Positions 1 to 8,903 of a stretch of DNA of 64,000 nucleotides are shown here, piece by piece. Position numbers and translations under genes: made by a program. The DNA lies in NCBI GenBank assembly GCA_900473205.1, contig UCLB01000029.1, forward strand, positions 56,243 to 120,242, read 5' to 3'. Position 1 is the stretch's first letter. Every line of letters begins with the position of its first letter. The DNA is from Hyphomicrobiales bacterium (GTDB lineage Bacteria > Pseudomonadota > Alphaproteobacteria > Rhizobiales > Rhizobiaceae). Under the pieces are notes generated by a model. The model searched no databases, was not told the DNA's origin, and was given only the letters and a program-made list of their open reading frames with translations.

Positions 1-279
1 ATATTGCCTGTCGCTACTGACCAGATAACCCCGCTGCCCCGTTTCCGCATCATCCAGAGCGATGAGAACATCCTTCGTCGTATCGATGGCCTCATAGGTA
101 TGCACAACCATGTCCTGATGGTCGCTGAGAAGCGTGTGCGTCCAGGTCGTCGCGAAAACCCCGGCAGCGATGACGATACCCACGGGTATGGAGCGTAACA
201 AGGTCGGTACCGTCAGATAGTTCTGACGCAAGGACTCCCAAGACCATTCGCTCATCTGGCTCATCGCAGGTGCCGCCAT
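1..279 (-). CDS. CHASE3-domain sensor protein, N-terminal part (cut by window edge)
   Basis: Reading the minus strand from an ATG at 279 gives 93 codons that stay open to base 1, so only the N-terminus is present. One membrane segment lies around residues 25-45. It is followed by a periplasmic helix ending in the signature DAETGQRGY, which is typical of CHASE3 sensory domains at the front of histidine kinases and sometimes of chemoreceptors or cyclases. An in-frame stop lies just upstream (291-289), so the start is at 279 or at the internal Met at 264. The output domain lies outside the window; a histidine kinase is the likeliest, by family habit only. Confidence 0.75.
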   Translation of the reverse strand, partial: MAAPAMSQMSEWSWESLRQNYLTVPTLLRSIPVGIVIAAGVFATTWTHTLLSDHQDMVVHTYEAIDTTKDVLIALDDAETGQRGYLVSSDRQY

Positions 280-430
280 TTCCGTTCGTCATATCCGCAC
301 CCGGATGAACCCGGATAAGACCAGCATCGCACGGAGTGCAGGGTGCTGCCAATCGAGAAAAACGGAGGAGCTTATGGACGGCGAAGCAATCCTGTGCTGG
401 GTAATCCCGTTCCTTTTGTGCGAATAAGAA

Positions 431-952
431 ATGCAGTTACCGATGACAGACGATAAAAACTTGCTTGCGCAACCCGGCCAATCAGAATCCGGCCATATCG
501 ACATTTACGCCGATGGCTCCTACGACGCAGCAAAAGAAAAAGGCGGCTGGGCCTTCGTCGCTCTCCACAACGGCCAGACGCTCGCCACGCAATCCGGCAG
601 TTTCGCGGCCAAGACAAACAACGCACTGGAACTCATCGCCGCGCTAAAAGCCGCAGAATGGGCAACCACCCACGCACCGTCGCTCAAAGTAACAATCTGG
701 TCGGATTCAACGCACGTCGTAGAAGGCTGCAAACACTGGCGCCCAATCTGGAAAAACAACGGCTGGAAGCGATACAACCCCAACCCAAAAGCCCGAAACC
801 GCACCATCCCAGACGCCGCTCTGTGGAAACTGCTGGATGCCAAGCTTGCAGAAAACCCGCTTTTGACGGTGGCCTGGTGCAAGGGTCACCAGGGCGTTTC
901 GGGGAATGAGCTGGCGGACGAGTTGGCGGGTGCCGCTTGTGCGCGAGGGTGA
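431..952 (+). CDS. rnhA: Ribonuclease HI
   Basis: RNase HI cleaves the RNA strand of RNA-DNA hybrids in the cytoplasm. The 173-residue product shows the whole active site: Asp28 (in YADGSY), Glu67 (NALEL), Asp92 (WSDSTHVV), His153 (KGHQG) and Asp163 (ADELA). The basic segment KNNGWKRYNPNPK lies between, as in E. coli-type enzymes. The body fits the usual length of about 150-155 residues, with an extra N-terminal tail of roughly 20. The start could be ATG 431 or ATG 443; neither has a clear Shine-Dalgarno sequence. It stands alone, divergent from the CHASE3 gene. Confidence 0.93.
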   Translation: MQLPMTDDKNLLAQPGQSESGHIDIYADGSYDAAKEKGGWAFVALHNGQTLATQSGSFAAKTNNALELIAALKAAEWATTHAPSLKVTIWSDSTHVVEGCKHWRPIWKNNGWKRYNPNPKARNRTIPDAALWKLLDAKLAENPLLTVAWCKGHQGVSGNELADELAGAACARG

Positions 953-1405
953 CTGTGACCGGTGATGTCGGCCCAACCTAATTCGTGCGCACAATCAACA
1001 CGCGATCGAAACACAAAAACTCAAATTATTGCCTGACATGCAGGCGTGAGGAGAGGTGAAAGCTGAAGTCAGAAAATTTGCTCGCACCAAACGATCGGCG
1101 GTTTGCTTTTCGGAACAAATATTCCAGCCGGAGTTTATGCGACAAAACTATCTATGCTAGTCTTGCTTTAACCAGTAGGCGTATTGCCCAAAAAACACTG
1201 GGGTAGAACCAGCCTGTCCCAGACGTTCACTCCAGCATATTCGACAAGGCCGCTACTTTGATTACAAATCGTCTTAGAGAAGATAAAAAACATCTCGTTA
1301 ATTATCGGTAAGAGGTACTTATCGATGGTTAGAGCCTCAACTGGCAATCATACCATGTGAGGAACCTCAACTTTAATATAGAGTTCCTTTAGCAAATCAT
1401 TTACC
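953..1405 (+). other. Intergenic region with a direct repeat before the DUF1612 gene
   Basis: No convincing gene is present. Close to the next gene the octamer CCTCAACT occurs twice, at 1335-1342 and 1365-1372, spaced 30 bases apart (about three helical turns). GGAAC at 1361-1365 is followed after 16 bases by AGTT (1382-1385), one base off the EcfG-type consensus. These look like operator or promoter material for the gene at 1406. This is inference from pattern only. Confidence 0.35.
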
Positions 1406-2434
1406 ATGATTTCAATGGCTTACGATCTCGCGAAAATCAGCATGAGAGCCTTGATGCGACCGGCTTTTGATGCCGGTGTCGCTCTGGCACGCCTGGACGA
1501 GCGCATTGCCAAGTCGAAGGTAGGCGCCGGCTTCCTCGAACGGCAAAATTTCGCCGATGCCTGCGCTTCGCTGTGGATCGACGGCGAACTCGTCCATCTC
1601 GAAGACCTCGTCCTCCACGACCATGTCAGAGATATTCGCACACCCACCCACGAGCTGACCATCGCTCGCGATGTTTTGCGCACCCGTCGGCGTATCGCCG
1701 CGCAGGCACCCAGCTGGGCGTTGTCGAGCGACGGTCTCCGCTCGCTGCGGAAAACCGCGGAGATTACTACGGCTGACACGGAAGAAGCGCAGACGATCGG
1801 TGCCATCCGGCGTGCGGTCACGATCGATCCGGAAAGGGAGGGGGATGACGCCGACGACGTGGAAAATCTACCCGGCGTGGACTATGCCGCCATTGATGCT
1901 GTCTTGGCCCGATCCGAAGCTGCGATCGAGAACGCAACGCGGCTCGGCCGTGGCGGCGGCCAAGAGAAAGATCCGATGATCTACGATGTCGACTGGGATG
2001 AGGACGCGCGGCTTGAGGAATGGCGCGCTGTGTTGCGGCGGGCCGAAAACTTGCCGGCGGTGCTGCAGGCGATCGTCGCCCTTGATGCCTGGAACGAACT
2101 TTCCGTCCTGCAGCATGCGCCCTGGCTCGGCCGGCTATTTGCCGCCTCCATCCTGCGCCAGGCCGGTATCACCACCGGTGACCATCTCGCCACCATCAAC
2201 CTCGGACTGAAAACCATTCCCGTCGATCGGCGCCGACATCGCGATCGGGAAACCAGGTTGCTCGCCATCGCCCACGGGTTTTTGGCGGCCGCCGAGATCG
2301 GCATGAAGGAGCATGACCGGCTGACGCTGGCTAAAACGATGATGGACCGAAAACTGCACGGGCGGCGGACGTCTTCCAAACTGCCGGAGCTGGTCGAGCT
2401 CGTCATGGCAAACTGCCGGTGGCCGATCCTGTGA
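1406..2434 (+). pseudogene. RHE_PE00001-family (DUF1612) DNA-binding protein, 3'-truncated
   Basis: The 342-residue product resembles the RHE_PE00001/DUF1612 family, common on rhizobial plasmids. These proteins normally run to about 370-390 residues and end in a helix-turn-helix domain. Here the family-like sequence runs to [10 protein letters not shown] and then breaks into a foreign tail of about eight residues before the stop at 2434. The C-terminal helix-turn-helix is therefore missing and DNA binding is probably lost. The break at about 2406-2409 is also where the facing minus-strand gene breaks, so one deletion or recombination event truncated both. The family assignment is from memory of its characteristic sequence. 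Confidence 0.65.
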
Positions 2435-2871
2435 AGCTCGTCAATGATGTTTTCATTGTTGATACGAAGCGGGGTCTCGTCATCCTCGGCGCTTCTGAGA
2501 AGATTTGTCAGCACGCGGATGGTCTCAAAATCCCGAGTGTCCATCGTCGGCTCCCATGCGAAGCCCGGCGTTTTCGGCGTCGTGAGCAGGAGGTTCGCAA
2601 GGGTTTCAATCTCCCAAGCCTGAACGGAGTGGCCGTTCAGGATACTATCGCTCCCGGCTTCCTTGGGATACCGGAAAATCCCCTTCCTGATGCTGTCCTT
2701 CCGCCCTGTCTGCAGGGCATGGGTTGACCACGCCATGGTCAAGAAACCGAAGTCGTTGATATGGGAAAGCCTGGCAACAAGCTCTCGAAGTTTCGGCGTG
2801 ATGTATCCGGCCAACGGTTCTGCGGGATGCCGCTTTCTCAAAAGGAGCGGTGGCGCCGAAATGTTGGTCAT
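2410..2871 (-). pseudogene. Hypothetical protein, 3'-truncated at the junction with the DUF1612 gene
   Basis: The minus-strand frame from ATG 2871 reads as normal protein for about 154 residues, down to HRIGHRQF. It then runs into the antisense strand of the gene at 1406 and stays open by chance to 1981, giving a 296-residue chimera. Only the first part looks native. I do not recognise the family. It has a basic N-terminus and no membrane segment or enzyme motif that I can see. It lies 74 bases downstream of the membrane protein gene at 2946-4334 on the same strand. No Shine-Dalgarno sequence precedes the start. Confidence 0.5.
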
Positions 2872-2945
2872 TAGTAGTTGGCGGTGCCAATAAGAAAGGC
2901 GAATGACACGCTCCTATCCGGATTACCTAGAGGGATGGAACTGCG

Positions 2946-4334
2946 TTATTCGGCGTCATTGGCGGCTTTTTTCGCCGCCTTCGGTGGCAGTTTAAGTGTT
3001 GCCCCGTTCGGACCGACGCTCACTTCCGGCCCTAGTCCCATGACAGCGCCGAGGGCGGCAAGCGAGCTAACCTCTCCGTCGCCTTTCGCGCCCATTTGGA
3101 AAAGTCCAGCACAGGCGCCTTCGACCCATTTTTCCGGGAGCTGTGCGCCTTCCTTGTTGGTCATTTCCATCGCAGTCTCAATAACCCAGCTTGCGCGGTT
3201 GATGTCCATTCCATACCGCTGGAGTTCCTGCATGGTACGCAGCTCAGTGTCGTATGAAAGGCGTAGAAATGACACGAGGTATGCAATGAAGCCTATAGCG
3301 ACCGCTGACAGAAGCAGTCCACGAAGGGCCAACATCCAGAGCAATATCGTGTTGTCGGGCAATTTGGGGGCCAATGTCTCCGTGGCCGTATTCGGAGCTG
3401 AAGCCTGATTGTCGGCCGGATTCTGAGCTTGGCTCGTCTGCGCCGGGTCCTTTAGGGCAGACCGTTCGATTACCGCCAGCAGATCGGAGGCGAGTTGGCT
3501 CCTTTCCTGTGTCAGGGAAACAAAAGACTGGAACGTGTAAAATGCAGCACCACCGGCTAATGCTGCGCCGCCGATGCAGATCCAGATGAGGAACATCAGC
3601 TTCATCAGCGACTGTCGGGAGCTTGGTGGGCGGGCCAGGAAGCCCTGCACCTGTGTAGTTATGTCCTCGCGCAATTTGCGGCGTGCGAACATGTGGTCCG
3701 ACTGGTCAAATTCCTTAATCTTCTCATCCAGTGCAGCTTTTTCATTGCTGATGCGCTCCCGCGCTCCCGCTTCCCGCTTCCGGATTTCTTCCTCAGCCTG
3801 AAGCTGCTGCTCCTCGAACTTCTTCCGGCGCTCGGCGGCATCTTCTTCGTAGCTGATGCGCAAGTTTTCTGCGTTTTCCAGCATTGTATGATGCAGTTGG
3901 GCAAGCGATGCCGTTTCGCGATCGATTATGCCAAGCGTGTTTTCAGCCAGTCCCTTTGCGTCACCAGCTTTCGGGAATGTCAGGTAGCGGCGGATGATTT
4001 CCTCTACCTCCAAAAGCTTCTCAGCATCTATCCGCCCGTTCTCGGGGGCGAACTTTATGATGTCGTAATAAGCGGGGTTGAGACTCGCCAGTACGTTGCC
4101 ACGGTTCATGTTCAGGTTGAATGTGGTGTCGCCTGGATTGAAAGAAAATGACTGAATCAGAAAGGAAGGGCCCTTCTTTTTCCGTATTAATTCGAATTTG
4201 TTTTCCGGTAGTGGGACGCCGCCTAGATCAATGCCCATATGGTTCGAGCCAAATCTTTCCTTCAGCTCGGTCAGCATATCAAGAATGGTTTTGTCCGTTA
4301 CTTTGGCTACATAAAGGTCGGTCACGTGCAACAT
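2946..4334 (-). CDS. Membrane-anchored coiled-coil protein of unknown function
   Basis: I do not recognise this 462-residue protein. Residues 1-125 form a mixed globular domain. Residues about 130-235 are strongly charged and helical (rich in E, K, R and Q) and look like a long coiled coil. Two membrane helices lie at about 244-268 and 330-357, separated by a loop rich in Ala, Pro, Gln and Asn. The C-terminal 100 residues are cytoplasm-like. No enzymatic motif is visible. The start ATG at 4334 lies only 9 bases from the ATG of the opposite-strand HEPN-like ORF, leaving no room for two promoters. One of the two starts is therefore probably wrong, or the neighbour is a fragment. A bacteriophage-defence or membrane-scaffold role is possible but unproven. 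Confidence 0.7.
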   Translation of the reverse strand: MLHVTDLYVAKVTDKTILDMLTELKERFGSNHMGIDLGGVPLPENKFELIRKKKGPSFLIQSFSFNPGDTTFNLNMNRGNVLASLNPAYYDIIKFAPENGRIDAEKLLEVEEIIRRYLTFPKAGDAKGLAENTLGIIDRETASLAQLHHTMLENAENLRISYEEDAAERRKKFEEQQLQAEEEIRKREAGARERISNEKAALDEKIKEFDQSDHMFARRKLREDITTQVQGFLARPPSSRQSLMKLMFLIWICIGGAALAGGAAFYTFQSFVSLTQERSQLASDLLAVIERSALKDPAQTSQAQNPADNQASAPNTATETLAPKLPDNTILLWMLALRGLLLSAVAIGFIAYLVSFLRLSYDTELRTMQELQRYGMDINRASWVIETAMEMTNKEGAQLPEKWVEGACAGLFQMGAKGDGEVSSLAALGAVMGLGPEVSVGPNGATLKLPPKAAKKAANDAE

Positions 4335-4343
4335 CCCCCGCAG

Positions 4344-4850
4344 ATGAAAGAAGATAGGCTTGAAGAATACCTAGGCGCGTCCAGCAACTTTCCTCTTCTC
4401 GTCGAAAGCTGGGCGAATGCAGCATATTGGTTCAACCAAGCTGTTGCCGAGACACTCGATACGGTAGCCGTCTTCAAGCTTGAGACGACAATAGAAGTGT
4501 TATTTCGGTCGGAAGACATGGCCGGCAGCAAAAGCCGTCTGAGGGAAAGTTTTGAGGCGTTCTTTGGACTTAAGGGGGCGCAACAGTATCCAGGCAGCGC
4601 ACTTACCGTTGACCAATTCATCCTTAACATCACGACGGCCCGATCGCGTGTTGCCCACGGGACTTGGCCCACGATCAATACAGACTTGCCAGGGTATAGA
4701 AAGCAAAAGCCGATTGACCGCCGCGAATTGGAAATGATCGCCGGTCAACTTCTTGTTCGGTTCGCTCATTTCTTGGAGCTATATGGCGCTGCGCGCGAGA
4801 CGTCGGACTCTATGGATACCTTCTTTGGATGGATCAAGGTCAACCAATAA
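4344..4850 (+). CDS. HEPN (ApeA-like) domain protein, probably an N-terminally truncated fragment
   Basis: The 168-residue product ends in a helical region with the arrangement KLETTIEVLF, then RLRESFEAFFGL, then ARSRVAHGTW. This is the layout of ApeA-type HEPN domains, whose active motif is R-x4-6-H (here Arg100 to His105). HEPN domains are RNases or RNA binders frequent in anti-phage and toxin systems. Intact ApeA-like proteins usually carry a longer N-terminal part. Here the frame starts almost on top of the divergent gene, which suggests a fragment. The frame is open back to 4239, but that stretch is antisense to the neighbour and looks non-native. Confidence 0.5.
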   Translation: MKEDRLEEYLGASSNFPLLVESWANAAYWFNQAVAETLDTVAVFKLETTIEVLFRSEDMAGSKSRLRESFEAFFGLKGAQQYPGSALTVDQFILNITTARSRVAHGTWPTINTDLPGYRKQKPIDRRELEMIAGQLLVRFAHFLELYGAARETSDSMDTFFGWIKVNQ

Positions 4851-5178
4851 CAACCGCAAATCCGCGCGACTAACCCGGAAAAAGTCAATGAAGGTCCTTA
4901 CTTGATCTTTCGCGAGTATGAGCAGGTTGAGTACTTATCAGAGCCAGATCTTCATATTGATAGGGTTGGGGTAAAAAGCCTGAAATTTCATTGGTTTCCA
5001 ATCGCAATAGCGTGGTCGCAAGTTCGAACTGGTTCAAGGCGACACATGCTCCGGGTAAGCGGCTGTTAGCCGATCTAAAAACGACCCTTCACGTCGTGAA
5101 GGCCTGACCTCAATTACGGGCTCGCTCTGCTCGAACAGAGTATCGAGTTCCATGCAATTTTTGATGTATGATGCAGCT
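4851..5178. other. Intergenic region with two short palindromes
   Basis: No gene is visible. A near-perfect palindrome of 17 bases lies at 5086-5102 (arms CCTTCACG and CGTGAAGG, overlapping at the centre). A short hairpin CTCTG-N6-CAGAG lies near 5126-5141. They sit downstream of both flanking genes, so the second could serve as a transcription stop for the AraC gene. Confidence 0.3.
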
Positions 5179-6102
5179 TTAGACAGCGTGCTCACAGCTC
5201 AACCTTGCATGATACTTGCGAGGGGAGCAGCCCATGATACGCTTGAAGGCGGTGCTGAAAGCGCTGTCAGAGTCATATCCGACCGCCACGGCGGCTGAGG
5301 CAATTGTTCTGTGTGGCAGCCTCAGAGCGTCGGCGGCTAACATCATGCGCCAGCGCGTTAGATATTCCATCGGACTGGCGCCGACGCTTGCCTTGAAGCG
5401 GAGCGCAAAGATAGTGCGCGACATGCCAGCGATCTTGGCCATTGCCGCGACGCTCCATCGATCAGCTGGTTTCGCATGCAGAGCTGCGATGACCGCTGCG
5501 ACGGGTGGGTCAGCTAACGCCGAAAGCCATCCAACACGTGTGCCGTCCCGCGCTGTGAGGTGCTGGCGCAGTGCCTGGATCAGTATCAAATGGGAGAGGT
5601 GCTCAACGAGAAGATCGCTTCCTGCTCTAGGTGTACGCAGCTCCGCCATCATCCGGTCCAGCGCCCAGCGCATCGCGGTCTGATCTGTTTGGTCGTTGAT
5701 ATGGACAACCGGTGGAAGCATGCCGAGCAGCAAACTCGAATCCGGAGTGTCGAAACCGAAATGTGCGGCACAGACAAAGCAAGTGCCTCCCTTCTCATAG
5801 ATAACGACTTCGCCATTGCTTCGGCCAGCGAAGAAAACAGCGGCATCCACGGATGTGAGGCCTTGTTTGCTGCAAATGCGAAACGGACGACCGCTCGGCA
5901 GCAAGACGCAATCCCCGGCTTTGAGTCGGAGCGGCGTGGCGCCGTCCTCCAGCGTCAACCAACACGCACCTTCCAGCACCGCATAGCAGTACAGGCCCTC
6001 ATGCGGTGGAAACCTGATTGAAAGGTCGCCTCCCACATCGGTGGCGCCGGTCTCCAGTCGACGAGGCTTCAATATAGTCAGGATGTCGGACAATGGATCC
6101 AT
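5179..6102 (-). CDS. AraC-family transcriptional regulator with cupin sensor domain
   Basis: From ATG 6102 the product is 307 residues. The first 180 or so form a cupin-type AraC_binding domain (motif HEGLYCYAVLEG, then the LKAGDCVLLPSGRPF strand pair). The last 100 form two helix-turn-helix motifs ending in GCSPRKYHARL, the usual AraC signature. The frame stays open to 6465, but the extra 120 residues are not family-like, so the later ATG is chosen. It is divergent from the DUF2306-epimerase pair at 6253, and regulation of that pair and of itself is the natural inference. Confidence 0.88.
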   Translation of the reverse strand: MDPLSDILTILKPRRLETGATDVGGDLSIRFPPHEGLYCYAVLEGACWLTLEDGATPLRLKAGDCVLLPSGRPFRICSKQGLTSVDAAVFFAGRSNGEVVIYEKGGTCFVCAAHFGFDTPDSSLLLGMLPPVVHINDQTDQTAMRWALDRMMAELRTPRAGSDLLVEHLSHLILIQALRQHLTARDGTRVGWLSALADPPVAAVIAALHAKPADRWSVAAMAKIAGMSRTIFALRFKASVGASPMEYLTRWRMMLAADALRLPHRTIASAAVAVGYDSDSAFSTAFKRIMGCSPRKYHARLSCEHAV

Positions 6103-6252
6103 GTTTCGAACGATCTCGAAGATTTCTAGTCTGAATGAGCATAGATGGTTCGCAAAGGGCGGGGTAGTCTTTGGAAAATGTAAAATCAAAGGAAATCTCA
6201 TGCCTACGTCCCTCGTTCTTTGGTTGCGGAGATGCTGCATCTTGGGAATGCT

Positions 6253-6906
6253 ATGAAGATGGTGCATGTATCTCAATCTCGCCTGGGCCTGCTCGTCTGG
6301 GCGTCCACGGCAACGATCTCGACCGCGGTGGCGCTGTTTTCCTATCGCTATCTTGCGGGCCAGGGGCCGGTTCCCGCAAATATCGCTGCCAACCGGCAGC
6401 TCGATCCGTGGATTGCAGTGCACGCGGCCGGCGCTGCTACAGCACTGCTTCTCGGACCGTGGCAATTTCGGCCGCGATTAAGAGTACGGTGGCCGTTTCT
6501 TCACAAGTGTATTGGTCGCCTTTACGTCTTCGGCTGGGCCAGCGGTGGCCTAGCAGCGCTGGTGCTGGCGACGGGACTGTCCTCGGGTCCCGTGGCTGGT
6601 GCGGGTTTCGCTGCCCTCGGCTTGGCGTGGCTGATGACGACGGGTCTTGCAGTACGCGAGGTTCTTGTCGGCCGTATTGTATCGCACCGGCGCTGGATGA
6701 TCCGGTCCTTCGCGCTCACGCTCTCAGCAGTGACGCTTCGTATCTACCTGCCGCTCTCGGACGTTTTTAACATCGAATTTCTGATTGCCTATCGCACCAT
6801 CGCGTGGGCCTGTTGGCTGCCGAACCTTCTGCTCGCGGAGCTCTATCTCTGGCGTCGTCCGACAAGCGTTCTGGTCGCTCATTCCATGACACCTTCCAAG
6901 GGGTAA
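6253..6906 (+). CDS. DUF2306-family integral membrane protein
   Basis: The product is about 217 residues with several hydrophobic helices, a conserved-looking HKCIGRLYVFGW segment and, later, the motif SHRRWMIRSFALTLSAV. Together these match DUF2306 membrane proteins, whose function is not established. ATG 6253 is preferred over the more upstream in-frame ATG at 6220, which falls in AraC-promoter territory. The stop is followed after four bases by the epimerase gene, so the two form an operon. Confidence 0.75.
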   Translation: MKMVHVSQSRLGLLVWASTATISTAVALFSYRYLAGQGPVPANIAANRQLDPWIAVHAAGAATALLLGPWQFRPRLRVRWPFLHKCIGRLYVFGWASGGLAALVLATGLSSGPVAGAGFAALGLAWLMTTGLAVREVLVGRIVSHRRWMIRSFALTLSAVTLRIYLPLSDVFNIEFLIAYRTIAWACWLPNLLLAELYLWRRPTSVLVAHSMTPSKG

Positions 6907-6910
6907 CTAA

Positions 6911-7894
6911 ATGCGTATCTTCATCACGGGGGCCACCGGTTTTATCGGCCCTGCGCTCATCGAGCATCTGTCGGCAAAAGGCCACGAGATCGTCGGATTG
7001 GCCCGTTCAAAGACATCAGAGCGTCGATTGAACTCTCTGGGCGCGCGTCCGCTTGCAGGGAGTATCGTCGATCTCGATATTCTCCGTAGAGGGGCTGCCG
7101 AGGCCGATGCGGTCGTCCATCTCGCCTACAGCTTTTCGCCGGGCGACCTACCGCGCCGGCGCTTGTTTGGCGCTCTCCTAGGGGGATGGCCCGGCAACAC
7201 CGTCGCGAGAATGATGCAGGCGATAACGGCCACGAACGAGGCAGCCATCGATGCTCTGGCCGCGGCGTTGGCTGGATCCGGACGCCCGATGGTGACGGCG
7301 TTCGCTACTATGGGCGTGGCCGGCCCCCCAGGCGCGCGCGCCGAACGCCTTGCTGTGGAAACCGATTTGCCCGATCCCCGCTCGCCCGGTCACGTTCGTG
7401 CTGTCAGCGAGGCCTTGGTGAGGCAATGGGCGCAGCGTGGCGTGCGGGCATCCTTGGTTCGGCTCGCGCCGTCAGTGCACGGTCGCGGCGACAGCGGATT
7501 AATTCCGCAACTCGCGACAGCTGCCCGTAAGAATGGTGAGGTGCTCTATGTCGGAGACGGCTCAAATCGATGGAGTGGAGTACATATCGGCGATGCCGTC
7601 TCTCTCTTCGAGCTGGCGCTTGAAAAGGGACGGGCGGGGGGAGTTTATCACGGCGCAGCAGAGGAGGGGGTCACATACAAGCAGATTGCTGAAATCATGG
7701 CCAAGGATCTTGGTCTTCCAGTCCGATCCGCAACATCGCGGCAAGCCAAGCGCCAATTCGGCTTCCTGGCGCCCTTTGTGGGAGTCGATAACCCCGTTAA
7801 CAGCCAGCGGACACAGCAAGAACTCGGCTGGCGGCCGGTTGGCCCCGCATTGATCGACGATCTAGAAGGATTGAATTATTTCGGCGAAGCATAA
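6911..7894 (+). CDS. NAD-dependent epimerase/dehydratase-like (extended SDR) protein
   Basis: A soluble 327-residue protein with the N-terminal Rossmann signature GATGFIG (residues 7-13) and the extended-SDR layout: VVHLAYSF after the fourth strand and a sugar- or substrate-binding C-terminal half. The usual YxxxK catalytic pair is not obvious. Where it should lie I read HVRAVSEALV, so this may be an atypical or NmrA/NAD-binding type rather than a classical epimerase. A GGGG ribosome-binding sequence precedes ATG 6911. It is translated together with the DUF2306 gene. Confidence 0.8.
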   Translation: MRIFITGATGFIGPALIEHLSAKGHEIVGLARSKTSERRLNSLGARPLAGSIVDLDILRRGAAEADAVVHLAYSFSPGDLPRRRLFGALLGGWPGNTVARMMQAITATNEAAIDALAAALAGSGRPMVTAFATMGVAGPPGARAERLAVETDLPDPRSPGHVRAVSEALVRQWAQRGVRASLVRLAPSVHGRGDSGLIPQLATAARKNGEVLYVGDGSNRWSGVHIGDAVSLFELALEKGRAGGVYHGAAEEGVTYKQIAEIMAKDLGLPVRSATSRQAKRQFGFLAPFVGVDNPVNSQRTQQELGWRPVGPALIDDLEGLNYFGEA

Positions 7895-7926
7895 GCCGTT
7901 CAGTAGCGCCGAGCGCTAAGAGAAAA

Positions 7927-7953
7927 GAGCCGGGCAAAACCGCCGCCCGGCTC
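7927..7953. terminator. Rho-independent terminator between convergent genes
   Basis: A perfect 9-bp stem (GAGCCGGGC paired with GCCCGGCTC, 9-base loop) lies between the ends of the epimerase and oxidoreductase genes. On the minus strand the stem is followed by TTTTCT, so it best terminates the minus-strand oxidoreductase transcript. It may also act on the plus strand. Confidence 0.75.
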
Positions 7954-7973
7954 CATTGCTCCCACGAAGGCGA

Positions 7974-8894
7974 TTAGAAACTCAAGATGATCTTTCCACG
8001 CGCTCTGCCAGATGCCTGGCGATCGAAAGCTTCTGCAAACGAGATGATTGGGAAGACAGCGTCGATCAGGGCTGAATGGCCCTTTGCGCCCATCGCCTTG
8101 ACCAGATCCGAGAGCCGTTTTGCGTTCGATGTGTGGAACACGAATGCACCTTCGACCTTGTGGGCGGTCGCCAGGGCCTGATCGGGCGGAGACACGGTGG
8201 AAAGCAGCTTGCCGCCACTGCGCAACACCTCGAAAGAGCGCTGCTGTGTCTCCCCGCCGATCGTGTCCAGCACGACATCAATGTCGGAAACCTTGCGGGT
8301 AAAATTCTCGGATCGATAGTCGATGACCTGATCGGCACCCAGTTCGCGCGCGATCTCCATACCGTCTCCCGAGGCGGTGGCGATGACCCGCGCGCCAAGC
8401 CCTCTGGCGAACTGGATGGCGAAACTACCGACACCCCCGGTACCTGCATGCACAAGGACGGTCTGGCCGGCCTGAAGATCCGCCATCTCGACAAGTGCCT
8501 GCCAGGCTGTTCCTGCAGCGGTTGGCAATCCGACTGCGCTGTTGAGGTCCAGATCTTCGGGAACAAGCACCAGTTGATCTTCCGGCACGATTGCATAGTC
8601 CGCAAAGGCGCCACCCTTCGTCGGGTCGAGCCGCGCCAAGATCCGATCCCCCGCCCTCCAGCGCGAGGTCAGCGAGCCTGTTTTCTCGATCGTGCCCGCG
8701 AGATCCGTGCCCATGGCAGACGGGAAGCTGAGCGGGAAGTAGGCATGCACCTGACCGCGTTGCAGCTTGACGTCGAGTGGGTTGAGCGCCGCGGCTGCAA
8801 TGCGGACCAGCACCTCTCCATCTTTCGGCTCAGGGATAGCGGCGTCCTGCAGAACAGGGGTTTGCTCATAGTCTGAAAGAATGATCTGTTGCAT
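7974..8894 (-). CDS. NADP-dependent quinone oxidoreductase-like protein (zinc-independent MDR family)
   Basis: The 306-residue protein has the GroES-like N-terminal domain (NPLDVKLQRG, then AMGTDLAGTIE) and a nucleotide-binding Rossmann domain with AGTGGVGSFAIQFA around residues 150-165. It has no structural-zinc cysteine cluster. This is the pattern of NADPH:quinone reductases and enone reductases of the medium-chain family. It starts 9 bases after the stop of the ester cyclase gene at 8904 and is co-transcribed with it, opposite the LysR gene. Confidence 0.87.
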   Translation of the reverse strand: MQQIILSDYEQTPVLQDAAIPEPKDGEVLVRIAAAALNPLDVKLQRGQVHAYFPLSFPSAMGTDLAGTIEKTGSLTSRWRAGDRILARLDPTKGGAFADYAIVPEDQLVLVPEDLDLNSAVGLPTAAGTAWQALVEMADLQAGQTVLVHAGTGGVGSFAIQFARGLGARVIATASGDGMEIARELGADQVIDYRSENFTRKVSDIDVVLDTIGGETQQRSFEVLRSGGKLLSTVSPPDQALATAHKVEGAFVFHTSNAKRLSDLVKAMGAKGHSALIDAVFPIISFAEAFDRQASGRARGKIILSF

Positions 8895-8903
8895 TGTCAG
8901 CTC

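Noticed and set aside
1981..2871. A 296-codon minus-strand ORF
   Set aside because: After about residue 154 it is only the antisense of the DUF1612 gene, so it is annotated as a truncated gene.
5179..6465. A 428-residue version of the AraC protein
   Set aside because: The first 120 residues are antisense to the divergent gene and not family-like; ATG 6102 gives the normal length.
8076..8876. A 266-codon plus-strand ORF over the quinone reductase gene
   Set aside because: It is the antisense shadow of a clearly recognisable enzyme and has no domain of its own.
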